Assembly: GCA_040830545.1 (NCBI GenBank)
Contig: JBFOMB010000030.1
Span: 1 to 64,000, forward strand
Length of the DNA stretch: 64,000 nt
Direction: 5' to 3'
Source of the DNA: HXMU1420-2 sp040830545
GTDB lineage: Bacteria; Pseudomonadota; Alphaproteobacteria; Rhodobacterales; Rhodobacteraceae
Shown one piece after another: positions 16,481 through 24,516 of this stretch (positions within the stretch are counted from its first letter, which is position 1; the number at the start of each line of letters is the position of its first letter). Both the position numbers and the translations under genes were made by a program. The notes beneath the pieces are model-generated. The model did not search any database. It was not told the DNA's origin and saw only the letters and a program-made list of their open reading frames with translations.

Positions 16481-18505
16481 ATGCGCGATCTGAGCAGACT
16501 ATTGAACCCGCGCAGCATCGCGGTGATCGGCGGCGGGGCCTGGTGCGAGTCGATTATTGGGGCCGCTCGCCGGATTGGCTATGATGGCGACATCGTCCCG
16601 GTGCATCCCAGTGGAAAGGTGATCGCCGGGCTGCCGTCCCTTCAGCGGCTGGAGGATCGGGAGGGGCCGATTGATGCGGCGTTCATCGGCATCAACCGGA
16701 CTGCCACGATCGAGGCGGTCAAAACCTTGCGTGATCTGGGCGCAGGGGGCGCGGTGTGCTTTGCCTCGGGCTTCTCCGAAGCGCAGGCAGAACTGGCGGA
16801 TGGCGGGGATTTGCAGGGGCAACTGGTGGCTGCGGCGGGTGACATGCCGATTCTGGGACCGAATTGCTATGGCTTCATAAATGCCCTTGATAGGGTCGCA
16901 ATCTGGCCGGACCAGCACGGGATGCAACCGGTCGACAGCGGCGTTGCGATCCTGACGCAAAGTTCGAACATTGCGATCAACCTGACCATGCAGCAACGGG
17001 CCTTGCCGATTGCGTACATGGTCACGTGCGGGAACATGGCCCAGACGGATCAGGCGCAGATTGCGCAGTCGCTGGCGCACGACCCTCGGGTCACGGCGAT
17101 TGGTGTGCATATCGAAGGGTTCACGAACCTGCGCGCCTGGGAAGAGCTGGCGCGGGTTTGCGAGGCGCGCGGGATTGCGTTGGTGGCGCTGAAGGTCGGG
17201 AAAAGCGACCATGCTCAGCGGGCGACCGTGTCCCACACCGCGTCGCTGGCCGGTGGATACGCTGGGGCATCTGCGCTTCTGTCACGATTGGGTGCTGCGC
17301 AGGTTGAGGATATTCCGACGTTTCTGGAGACGCTAAAGCTGGCGCATTTTCAGGTGGATATGCCCAATGGCACCATCGCCGGGATCAGCTGTTCAGGCGG
17401 CGAGGCGAGTCTGATCGCTGACACGGCAGAAGGCAGTAGATTGGTGTTTCCGCCCTTGTCAGAGTCACAATTCAGCGATTTACGCGCCGCTTTGGGGCCG
17501 AAAGTCGCCCTGAACAATCCGATTGACTACCACACCTACATCTGGCGCGACACGGACGCGATGACCGCTACGTTTGCAGGGATGTCCGGGCCTGAAACCG
17601 ACCTAAGCATTCTGATCACGGATTATCCGACCACGGACGGTTCTGACTGGGAGTGTGCCACAGACGCGGTGATTGCCGCCTCACAGCGGACCAAACGCAG
17701 ATATGCAGTGGCGGCGACCCTGCCGGAGTTGATGCCGATGGACGTGGCACAACGGCTGAGTGACGCGGGGGTCGTGCCCCTGTTGGGTTTGCGCGAGGCA
17801 GTGTCAGCTTTGGATGCACTGGCCGGCCGGCAGATTCAGGCAGACAGTGCCGTGTTAGAGCCTGGTTTCGAGCGAGATGCGCAGGTCTGGACCGAAGCGC
17901 GGGCCAAGGCTGCACTGGCTGATACCGGCCTCTGCGTTCCGGAATCGGCCAGCGTGAATACCCCAACAGAGGCGGCAGAAGCAGCCAAACGGATTGGTGG
18001 GCAGGTTGTGCTGAAGGGCGCCGGGTTGGCGCATAAATCCGAACACGGCGCCGTGCGGCTGAACCTGACCCCGGATCAGGTTGAAAGTGCTGCACAGGAA
18101 ATCGGCACCAACGGTTTCCTGGTCGAAGAGATGGTGACCGGCACGGTGGCGGAACTGTTGATCGGCGTGACGCGCGATCCGGCCCATGGATTCCTGTTGA
18201 CTATCGCGGCGGGCGGCGTTCTGACCGAAGTGCTGAAAGACAGTGTGTCGATGCTGTTGCCGGTGCGGGCAGAGGACGTTGAAAATGCTCTAACAAAGCT
18301 GAAATGCGCGAAACTGCTGGACGGCTATCGCGGGAAACCAGCCGCTGACAAGGCTGCCATTGCGCGGGCTGTGCTGGCCATTCAGGACTATGTTGTCGCC
18401 CATGCGGACCGTGTTGAAGAAGTCGAGGTCAATCCGCTGATGTGCCTGCCGGACGGTGCCGTGGCGGCCGATGCGTTGATCCGCATTGCAGGAGGGGACC
18501 AGTGA
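16481..18505 (+). CDS. Acyl-CoA synthetase, NDP-forming (acetate-CoA ligase ADP-forming superfamily)
   Basis: 674 residues. It has alpha-beta fusion architecture: an N-terminal CoA-binding Rossmann domain (LLNPRSIAVIGGGAW), a succinyl-CoA-ligase-like middle with LGPNCYGFIN and VSHTASLAGGYAG, and a C-terminal ATP-grasp domain (from about 475: VLKGAGLAHKSEHGAVRLNL, LVEEMV, VEVNPLM). It joins an acid to CoA with formation of ADP and phosphate. It has a good GGAG site before ATG 16481 and ends with a GTGA overlap into the DJ-1 gene. It supplies the CoA thioester for the dehydrogenase and hydratase beside it. Confidence 0.9.
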   Translation: MRDLSRLLNPRSIAVIGGGAWCESIIGAARRIGYDGDIVPVHPSGKVIAGLPSLQRLEDREGPIDAAFIGINRTATIEAVKTLRDLGAGGAVCFASGFSEAQAELADGGDLQGQLVAAAGDMPILGPNCYGFINALDRVAIWPDQHGMQPVDSGVAILTQSSNIAINLTMQQRALPIAYMVTCGNMAQTDQAQIAQSLAHDPRVTAIGVHIEGFTNLRAWEELARVCEARGIALVALKVGKSDHAQRATVSHTASLAGGYAGASALLSRLGAAQVEDIPTFLETLKLAHFQVDMPNGTIAGISCSGGEASLIADTAEGSRLVFPPLSESQFSDLRAALGPKVALNNPIDYHTYIWRDTDAMTATFAGMSGPETDLSILITDYPTTDGSDWECATDAVIAASQRTKRRYAVAATLPELMPMDVAQRLSDAGVVPLLGLREAVSALDALAGRQIQADSAVLEPGFERDAQVWTEARAKAALADTGLCVPESASVNTPTEAAEAAKRIGGQVVLKGAGLAHKSEHGAVRLNLTPDQVESAAQEIGTNGFLVEEMVTGTVAELLIGVTRDPAHGFLLTIAAGGVLTEVLKDSVSMLLPVRAEDVENALTKLKCAKLLDGYRGKPAADKAAIARAVLAIQDYVVAHADRVEEVEVNPLMCLPDGAVAADALIRIAGGDQ

Positions 18506-19113
18506 CCCGCACCATCGCAGCCGTCCTGTTTCCTGAGTTCGAGATGCTGGACCTGTACGGTCCGCTGGAGATGTTTTCCTTTTTCCGAGACGATTTCGAA
18601 ATCCGCACGGTGGCGTCTACGGCTGGACCAGTTTTCGCCTCGGGCGGGCCTGCGACAGTGGCGCAGGACGCTATGGCGGACGGGCGTGACTATGACATCC
18701 TATTAGTCCCTGGTGGCCGTGGTACTCGGTATGTGGACAGCGACGCCGAGGTTTTAGGCTGGCTGGCCCGGCAAACGGAACAGGCAGAGCGGGTGACGTC
18801 AGTCTGCACAGGCTCGCTGTTGTTGGCCAAGGCGGGTGTACTAAACGGGCGGCGGGCGACCACGAACAAGCTGGCGTTTGACTGGGTTGCGGATCAAATC
18901 AGCGGAGTTGACTGGCAGCGCAGTGCCAGATGGGTGCGGGATGGCAAATTCTACACCTCGTCTGGGGTGTCTGCGGGCATGGACATGGCGCTGGCCCTGA
19001 TCGCCGACCTTCTCGGCGAAGAAGCGGCAGAACAGGCCTCTATGTGGGCGGAGTATGTACGAAATCCGGATCCTGGGAATGATCCGTTTGAGATTAAGGA
19101 GAGTGAGACATGA
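18502..19113 (+). CDS. DJ-1/PfpI-family protein (isonitrile-hydratase-like)
   Basis: 203 residues from GTG 18502, which overlaps the preceding stop (GTGA) and has GGAGGGG just upstream. It is a glutamine-amidotransferase-like fold with the nucleophile elbow SVCTGSLLLAKAG (the cysteine in VCTG) and the early acidic residue in FEMLDLYGPLEMF, the arrangement of isonitrile hydratases and the N-domains of some AraC regulators. There is no DNA-binding domain. Its exact reaction is open: hydration of an isonitrile or amide-like group, or a glyoxalase III-type repair role. Tight coupling on both sides (4-bp overlaps) indicates it belongs to the pathway. Confidence 0.85.
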   Translation: MTRTIAAVLFPEFEMLDLYGPLEMFSFFRDDFEIRTVASTAGPVFASGGPATVAQDAMADGRDYDILLVPGGRGTRYVDSDAEVLGWLARQTEQAERVTSVCTGSLLLAKAGVLNGRRATTNKLAFDWVADQISGVDWQRSARWVRDGKFYTSSGVSAGMDMALALIADLLGEEAAEQASMWAEYVRNPDPGNDPFEIKESET

Positions 19114-19898
19114 GCGACGAGAGCCCCGTCAAAACGCGGCGCGACGGTGCGATTCTGGAGGTGACTTTGGACCGGCCCAAGGCGAATGCCATTGACCTGA
19201 AAACCAGTCGCCTGATGGGTGAGGTGTTTCGTGATTTCCGTGATGACCCTGACCTGCGCGTGGCGATCCTGACGGGCGGTGGGGACAAGTTTTTCTGCCC
19301 CGGTTGGGATTTGAAAGCCGCGGCGGACGGGGATGCGGTTGATGGCGACTACGGCGTTGGCGGCTTTGGCGGGCTGCAGGAAATGCGCGACATGAACAAG
19401 CCGATCATCGCGGCGGTGAACGGCATCGCCTGTGGCGGCGGGTTGGAAGTCGCGATGAGCGCGGACATGATCATAGCCGCCGATCACGCGACATTTGCGC
19501 TGCCGGAAATCCGGTCGGGTACCGTGGCGGATGCAGCGAGTGTCAAGTTGCCCAAGCGCATTCCCTATCACATCGCGATGGAGCTTTTGCTGACCGGGCG
19601 TTGGTTTGACGCCGAAGAAGCGCATCGCTGGGGTCTGATCAACGAGATCGTGCCAGCAGACAAGCTGATGGATCGCGTGTGGGAACAGGCGCGTCTGCTG
19701 GCGAGCGGTCCGCCGCTGGTTTATGCCGCGATCAAGGAAATCGTGCGCGAGGCAGAGGACGAGAAGTTCCGCGACATGATGAACCGGATCACCAAACGGC
19801 AGTTGGCGACGGTTGACGTGCTCTATGACAGCGAGGACCAGATGGAAGGCGCGCGGGCCTTTGCCGAGAAACGTGAACCGGTCTGGAAAGGCAAATAG
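19110..19898 (+). CDS. Enoyl-CoA hydratase-family protein, CaiD-like
   Basis: 262 residues. It has the crotonase fold with the oxyanion-hole segments FFCPGWDLKAA and NGIACGGGLE. Both catalytic glutamates of hydratases are present (GGGLE and FALPE). Several stretches resemble CaiD, the crotonobetainyl-CoA hydratase: LDRPKANAIDLKTS, the long GWDLKAAA loop and GGFGGLQEM. It therefore probably hydrates a short unsaturated acyl-CoA made by the dehydrogenase at 15292. A carnitine or gamma-butyrobetaine assignment is inference, because no CaiB-type transferase or betaine transporter lies in the window. It overlaps the DJ-1 stop by ATGA. Confidence 0.85.
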   Translation: MSDESPVKTRRDGAILEVTLDRPKANAIDLKTSRLMGEVFRDFRDDPDLRVAILTGGGDKFFCPGWDLKAAADGDAVDGDYGVGGFGGLQEMRDMNKPIIAAVNGIACGGGLEVAMSADMIIAADHATFALPEIRSGTVADAASVKLPKRIPYHIAMELLLTGRWFDAEEAHRWGLINEIVPADKLMDRVWEQARLLASGPPLVYAAIKEIVREAEDEKFRDMMNRITKRQLATVDVLYDSEDQMEGARAFAEKREPVWKGK

Positions 19899-19937
19899 GG
19901 GATGTAACGGTCGGGGTGGCGCCTTATCTGTTCGCTC

Positions 19938-21086
19938 ATGACCATTGAGCGGAAAAACGATTGGAGCGCCCTTGCCATCATCCAGTGGCTGATGCGCGAG
20001 GGCCGGTTGCTCGGGGACCGTGACCGGCTGCTGGAGGGATTGGGCGAGCGGATGCTGGCCGAAGGCGCGCCGGTTGCACGCATCCGCGTGGCCATGCGCA
20101 CGTTGCACCCGATGGTGCGAGCGATCAGTTCGACCTGGGAGACCGAGGTTGGCGTGACCCCCGCGATCGAGGCGCAGCACGGGTTCGATGTGAGTGCGTC
20201 CTATAGGGGCAGCCCCATCGAGATCATCACAACCACCCGCGAACCGTACCGTCGCCGGCTGGACGATACCCTTGGGCCGAATGACCCCGCCGTCCTGCAC
20301 GAACTGCGGCAGGACGGGATGACAGACTATTTCGGCCGTCTGCTGCTGTTTTCCTCGGGTCCGGCGGCGATATTGACGATCAGCAGCGCTACTCCGGGCG
20401 GGTTCAGCGACGATGATCTGGAGAAAATCAACCTGATCGCTGGCGCGATGTCGCCCATTGTCGAGGTGTTTCACGCCTACCAGATCGCTGAAGCAGTGGC
20501 AGAGGCCTATCTGGGTCCGCGCACGGGGCGGCGGGTGCTGGATGGGCAGATCACGCGCGGTGATATTGAAACCATCGAGGCGGCGATCCTGATCAGCGAC
20601 CTGCGGGGTTGGACCCGGATGAACCAGAACCTGCCACCAGAGGAAACGGTTGCACTGGCTAATCGGTACTTTGAAACTGTGGCGGCAGCGGTGGATGCTT
20701 ATGACGGAGAAATCCTGAAGTTTCTGGGTGATGGCGTGCTGGCCATCTTCCCCGACGACGCCGCACGTGCCTGTCAGCAAGCGCTGGACGCAGCGGTCAT
20801 GGCTCAATCCAATGCCGATGGTGTGGATTTCGGTGTAGGCATGCACTTTGGTCGGGTCATGTATGGCAATGTCGGGTCAGCGGAACGGATCGACTTCACC
20901 GTGCTTGGCCAAGCGGTCAATTTGGCCGCCCGGATTGAGAGCCTGTGCGGCGAAACGGGCCAGCCAATCCTCTATTCAGACCGGTTCGCCGCGGCATTGG
21001 ACGGCACCAGCCGCGAAGTCACCCGGCAATTGCTTAAAGGACTGGACGATCCGGTCACGATATTCGCACCGCAGTCCCGGACCTGA
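19938..21086 (+). CDS. Class III adenylate/guanylate cyclase with unknown N-terminal sensor
   Basis: 382 residues. The C-terminal half (about 210-380) is a class III cyclase: metal-binding aspartates in ILISDLRGWT and KFLGDGVLAIF, and the substrate-binding region RIDFTVLGQAVNLAARIE. The N-terminal 200 residues are soluble, without membrane segments, and are not a domain I recognise. It should make cAMP from ATP in the cytoplasm. It follows the CaiD-like gene by 39 bp on the same strand, so it may be expressed with the pathway. Its stop codon lies inside a palindromic repeat. Confidence 0.88.
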   Translation: MTIERKNDWSALAIIQWLMREGRLLGDRDRLLEGLGERMLAEGAPVARIRVAMRTLHPMVRAISSTWETEVGVTPAIEAQHGFDVSASYRGSPIEIITTTREPYRRRLDDTLGPNDPAVLHELRQDGMTDYFGRLLLFSSGPAAILTISSATPGGFSDDDLEKINLIAGAMSPIVEVFHAYQIAEAVAEAYLGPRTGRRVLDGQITRGDIETIEAAILISDLRGWTRMNQNLPPEETVALANRYFETVAAAVDAYDGEILKFLGDGVLAIFPDDAARACQQALDAAVMAQSNADGVDFGVGMHFGRVMYGNVGSAERIDFTVLGQAVNLAARIESLCGETGQPILYSDRFAAALDGTSREVTRQLLKGLDDPVTIFAPQSRT

Positions 21087-21135
21087 TCCGGGACCTCCAC
21101 CTTTGACGTCAGAGACCCCGGATCAAGTCCGGGGT
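21074..21135. repeat. Two-hairpin palindromic repeat, copy A
   Basis: Hairpin 1 has arms GTCCCGGA (21074-21081) and TCCGGGAC (21087-21094). Hairpin 2 has arms ACCCCGGA (21115-21122) and TCCGGGGT (21128-21135). The loop of hairpin 1 covers the cyclase stop codon. The element sits between two convergent genes. An almost identical element with the same order and spacing lies at 26477-26538, also between convergent genes, so this is a dispersed repeat that may act as a bidirectional transcription barrier. Confidence 0.85.
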
Positions 21136-21172
21136 TTGGGCAACGTGTGCTGAATAGTGACCATCTATTTCG

Positions 21173-21802
21173 CTACCCTTTCTGGAACAGCGCAATAAAG
21201 GCGAGGTCGTCTTTGTGTTCATCCGTCGCGTTCGGCCCGTAAATCCGCGTCTCGGGCAGATGCAAATCGCTGATTCGATCCCCCAGCGCTTGGAATTTTG
21301 CCTCAAACCCCTGTGACACGAAGTGCTGCGCATTGATCGAGATTGCAAATTGCGCGCCAGGCCGGGCCACGCGCAGCAATTCGTCAAATACGTCCGGCCC
21401 CACGTGACCATGGGTGAACGTACCGGAACTGACGATGCCGGAGTAACTGTCCCGCGGAACGGGCAGGCCCTCCAGCAAGTCCGCCTCGAACAGATCGCGA
21501 TACACGTCCTTGCGTTCCGCCATGTCCAGCATTTCACCGCTGATGTCAGTCGCGTCCACAGGGCCGGCCCCCAAATCCGCCAGCATGACACCGGCCAGCC
21601 CGGTTCCTGCGCCGACGTCCAGCACGGGCCCCTGCCCCCCGGCATCAATGAAGGCCCGCGCGGTGTGCAGCGGCAATTGATAGTCGTGATCAACCGCAAA
21701 ACTGGCGTCATAGCTCGCCGCCCAATCCGCATAAAGTCGCCGGTTGTCGGCAGCCGATTTCAGATCATAGGCGGCATTCAGGCTGGGTTTGTCCTTGGTC
21801 AT
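21173..21802 (-). CDS. Class I SAM-dependent methyltransferase
   Basis: 209 residues from ATG 21802 (a TTG two codons upstream is also open). The seven-strand fold is shown by motif I VLDVGAGTGLAG, motif II DATDISGEMLDMA and a later GIVSSGTFTHGHVGPD. The N-terminal YADWAASYDASFA is typical of Roseobacter class I methyltransferases of unknown target. It lies 31 bp downstream of paaE on the same strand, so it could be the last gene of the paa unit, but there is no functional reason to link it to phenylacetate. Confidence 0.85.
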   Translation of the reverse strand: MTKDKPSLNAAYDLKSAADNRRLYADWAASYDASFAVDHDYQLPLHTARAFIDAGGQGPVLDVGAGTGLAGVMLADLGAGPVDATDISGEMLDMAERKDVYRDLFEADLLEGLPVPRDSYSGIVSSGTFTHGHVGPDVFDELLRVARPGAQFAISINAQHFVSQGFEAKFQALGDRISDLHLPETRIYGPNATDEHKDDLAFIALFQKG

Positions 21803-21833
21803 GCCCAAATTAGGGCCGGATCGACCTCAAAAA

Positions 21834-22883
21834 TCAAGCCGCATCAAAATCCAGTACCAGATTGTCGCTGGTCGGTCGGGCCTGACAGGCAAGGGTAAAG
21901 CCCGCCTCCAACTCCCACGGTTCCAACGAATAGTTCACCGCCATTTCCGCGCTGCCTTCGGCCACTTTGCAGCGGCAGGTACAGCACATGCCGCCCTTGC
22001 AGGAAAACGGCAATTCCAACCCGGCCCGTGCGGCGGCGTCTATAACCGTGTCATCCTGCGATTCAAACCGGAAGTCCCGGCGCGTGCCATCCAGATAAAC
22101 CGCGACAGCAACGCCTTTGGCAGCGGCGGCCTCTGCCGCGTCCGATTTCGGCGCGCGGGGAGCTTCACCGTCTATGGTGAAACGTTCGAAATGCACCTTG
22201 TCCGAAGGCACACCATACGCGTCCAACGCAGCGGTCACATTGTCGATCATCGCGCCGGGGCCACACAGGAACACACCGTCCGCGCCAGCCAGATCAATCG
22301 CCCCAGCCTGTGCCAGCGCAGTCACCTTGTCCCCGTCGATCCGCCCATTCAGCAGCGCCACATCCTGCGGCTCGCGGCTCAGCACATGGATCAACGTGAA
22401 CCGGTCCAGATAGCGGTCCTTCAGCGCGTCCAGAACATCGCGGAACATGATCGTATCCGTCTGCCGGTTGCCATAAACCAGCGTTACCCGAGCACCTCGC
22501 GCCAAGGCATCCCCGGCAATCGCCACCATCGGCGTGATCCCCGACCCGGCGGCAATGAGCACGATGTCCTGTTCATCCTTGCAGACAAACCGGCCCTCGG
22601 GCGGCATTACTGACAGCACCCCACCGGGCACCAGCCCTTGAGCGAAAGTCGAAAATGCCCCGTCTTCCACCTGCTTCACCCCAACGCACAGGGTCTCTCC
22701 TGGCAAAGACGCAATCGAGTAGTTGCGGCGCACATCTTCTCCATTCACCTCGGCCCGCAGGGTCAGATACTGCCCGGGCACAAAGGAAAACGCGTCGCTC
22801 AGCGCCTCAGGCACATTAAAGCTCAACACAACGCTATCAGCAGTTTCGGCCTGAACGTCGGACAGGATCAGATCATGGAACAT
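21834..22883 (-). CDS. paaE: Phenylacetyl-CoA epoxidase reductase PaaE
   Basis: 349 residues from ATG 22883, eight bases after the paaD stop codon begins the gap; the longer frame to 23000 would run into paaD. It passes electrons from NADPH to the epoxidase. Domains in order: FAD-binding ferredoxin-reductase barrel (RRNYSIAS near residue 53), NADPH-binding (IAAGSGITPM, LVYGNR, FLCGPGAMI) and a C-terminal plant-type 2Fe-2S domain with CKGGMCCTCRC and a fourth cysteine in LACQARP. It is the last member of the A-B-C-D-E order. Confidence 0.95.
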   Translation of the reverse strand: MFHDLILSDVQAETADSVVLSFNVPEALSDAFSFVPGQYLTLRAEVNGEDVRRNYSIASLPGETLCVGVKQVEDGAFSTFAQGLVPGGVLSVMPPEGRFVCKDEQDIVLIAAGSGITPMVAIAGDALARGARVTLVYGNRQTDTIMFRDVLDALKDRYLDRFTLIHVLSREPQDVALLNGRIDGDKVTALAQAGAIDLAGADGVFLCGPGAMIDNVTAALDAYGVPSDKVHFERFTIDGEAPRAPKSDAAEAAAAKGVAVAVYLDGTRRDFRFESQDDTVIDAAARAGLELPFSCKGGMCCTCRCKVAEGSAEMAVNYSLEPWELEAGFTLACQARPTSDNLVLDFDAA

Positions 22884-22890
22884 GTGGGCC

Positions 22891-23385
22891 TCAGATACAT
22901 TTGAAATAGTCGAAAGGTTCAGCGCATGCGGTGCACCGGTATTGTGCCTTGCATGCGGTTGACCCGAATTCAGAGAGTTTTTCGGTCTCGCGGCTGCCAC
23001 AACGCGGGCAGGTCACACTGGTTTCACCAAACAGGGCCAGTTTGGATGTGCTGCCCTCTGGCGGCGCGATACCATAAGCGCGCAACTTCTCGCGGCCTTC
23101 TGGTGTGATCCAATCGGTGGTCCAGGCCGGGCTCATCACCCGGTTGATCCGCGCCTCAAATCCAGCCTCTAACAAGGCGGTTTCAATGGCAAGCTCGATG
23201 GCCAACACCGCGGGGCAGCCGGAATAGGTCGGGGTGACATCAGCCACCGCAATACCATCCTCGATCCGCACATCCCGAAGAATGCCCAGCTCTGCCACGT
23301 TGATGCAGGGCACCTCCGGATCAGGCACTGTTGCCGCAGCCTCCCAGGCACGGCGCGCGTCCAGCGATATGGGCTGCGCTACCAC
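22891..23385 (-). CDS. paaD: PaaD, maturation factor of phenylacetyl-CoA epoxidase
   Basis: 164 residues. The N-terminal DUF59/MIP18 domain (VPDPEVPCINVAELGIL, TPTYSGCPA) is followed by a C-terminal zinc-ribbon-like region with CPRCGS and CTACAEPFDYFKC. The family is needed for epoxidase activity, probably in iron-sulfur cluster supply to PaaE. Its start overlaps the end of paaC by 7 bp and paaE follows after 7 bp, so the whole set is coupled. Confidence 0.95.
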   Translation of the reverse strand: MVAQPISLDARRAWEAAATVPDPEVPCINVAELGILRDVRIEDGIAVADVTPTYSGCPAVLAIELAIETALLEAGFEARINRVMSPAWTTDWITPEGREKLRAYGIAPPEGSTSKLALFGETSVTCPRCGSRETEKLSEFGSTACKAQYRCTACAEPFDYFKCI

Positions 23386-24113
23386 GACACCCCCGGATGC
23401 GCTCGGTGGGTGGACTGCATCTCTGCCAACATATGGCCCAGCCCTTCGCCGTGTACACCGCTGCGCCCGCCGGTCTGCGGGTGCGGGATCACCGGGCGGG
23501 TCAGCAGGGCCTGACCAAACACCTCGTCAATCGTGGCCTCCCAGGTCCCGCGCAGGGCCGCCCGGTCCGGCAAAGCCGCCACGCCATCGGATGCGCCTGC
23601 CTCGAACAGCTCGTCGGCATACAGGTGCAGATCCTCAATCGCCTCAGCCATCCGCCGCGCGCTTTCCTCGGTCCCGTCGCCCAGCCGGATCACCCACTCG
23701 CCAGCATGGCGGATGTGATAGGCCATCTCCTTGACCGCCTTACCCGCAACACCCCGGATCACCTCGTCATCGCTGTCTGCGGCAGCAACCCAATAGGGAT
23801 GCATGAAGGCCGTGAAATACAGCTGCCGCAGCATCGTTTGCGCAAAATCGCGGTTTGGTCGTTCCACCAACAGGCAATTCCGATACTCCCGCTCACCCCG
23901 CAGATAGGCCAGATCATCCTCGCTCCGGCCTTTGCCCTCGACCTTACCTGCATAGTCATAAAGCGTTCGCGCGGTCCCGATCAGATCCAGTGCCATATTG
24001 GGCAGCGCCAGATCCTCCTCCAGCATCGGCGCATGACCGCACCATTCGCTCAGCCGATGACCCAGCACCAGATGATCGTCGGCCAGTTCCAGCAAGGCAT
24101 CAAACAACGCCAT
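23379..24113 (-). CDS. paaC: Phenylacetyl-CoA epoxidase subunit PaaC
   Basis: 244 residues from ATG 24113, which overlaps the paaB TGA by one base (TGATG); a GTG at 24116 is also possible. It is a ferritin-like helical structural partner of PaaA. LADDHLVLGHRLSEWCGHAP and LYFTAFMHPYW are family-typical. It lacks a full di-iron ligand set, as expected for this non-catalytic subunit. It lies within the tightly packed paaABCDE unit. Confidence 0.95.
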   Translation of the reverse strand: MALFDALLELADDHLVLGHRLSEWCGHAPMLEEDLALPNMALDLIGTARTLYDYAGKVEGKGRSEDDLAYLRGEREYRNCLLVERPNRDFAQTMLRQLYFTAFMHPYWVAAADSDDEVIRGVAGKAVKEMAYHIRHAGEWVIRLGDGTEESARRMAEAIEDLHLYADELFEAGASDGVAALPDRAALRGTWEATIDEVFGQALLTRPVIPHPQTGGRSGVHGEGLGHMLAEMQSTHRAHPGVSW

Positions 24114-24394
24114 CACATGTGCCCCACTTCGTCGGGGATTTCATAAAACGTGGGATGGCGATAAATCTTCTCACCCGGTTCAAAATTCTCGCCTGCCTGA
24201 TCGGGGTCCGACGCCGTGATCGCCGCTGAGGGCACGACCCAGATCGAATTGCCTTCCCCCCGGCGCGTGTACACATCCCGCGCGGCCTGCAGGGCCATCA
24301 CCTCGTCCGCCGCATGAATCGACCCGACATGCTTGTGGGACAACCCGTTGCGCGGTCGAATGAACACTTCCCAAAGTGGTACTTCATTGGCCAT
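24113..24394 (-). CDS. paaB: Phenylacetyl-CoA epoxidase subunit PaaB
   Basis: 93 residues. This small subunit bridges PaaAC heterodimers. WEVFIRPRNGLSHKHVGS and the ARDVYTRRGEG segment are characteristic, and its length matches the family. It starts 122 bp after the paaA stop, an unusually wide gap for this operon, which is filled with hairpins. It is translationally coupled to paaC. Confidence 0.96.
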   Translation of the reverse strand: MANEVPLWEVFIRPRNGLSHKHVGSIHAADEVMALQAARDVYTRRGEGNSIWVVPSAAITASDPDQAGENFEPGEKIYRHPTFYEIPDEVGHM

Positions 24395-24433
24395 GCCCTG
24401 GCTCCTTCATTGTTCTCAAAATACTCCGGGGGA

Positions 24434-24501
24434 GACCCGAAGGGTCGGGGGCAGCGCCCCCAATCTCATGGGATGGCGGGCGGGGCGACGGGCGCAGCCC
24501 G
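24434..24501. repeat. Array of three hairpins between paaA and paaB
   Basis: Adjacent stem-loops are GACCC-GAA-GGGTC (24434-24446), GGGGGC-AGC-GCCCCC (24447-24461) and CGGGC-GCA-GCCCG (24489-24501), directly after paaA on the minus strand. The AAATACTCCGGGGGAGACC start resembles an intergenic palindromic repeat I remember as common in Rhodobacteraceae; that comparison is from memory. Functionally it could protect the upstream paaA message from 3' decay, so raising PaaA over the rest. Confidence 0.6.
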
Positions 24502-24516
24502 AGCGCCGCATCGACA

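Noticed and set aside
18951..20846. Minus-strand open frame of 631 codons
   Set aside because: It lies antisense to the DJ-1, CaiD-like and cyclase genes, which all have recognisable catalytic motifs and ribosome binding sites.
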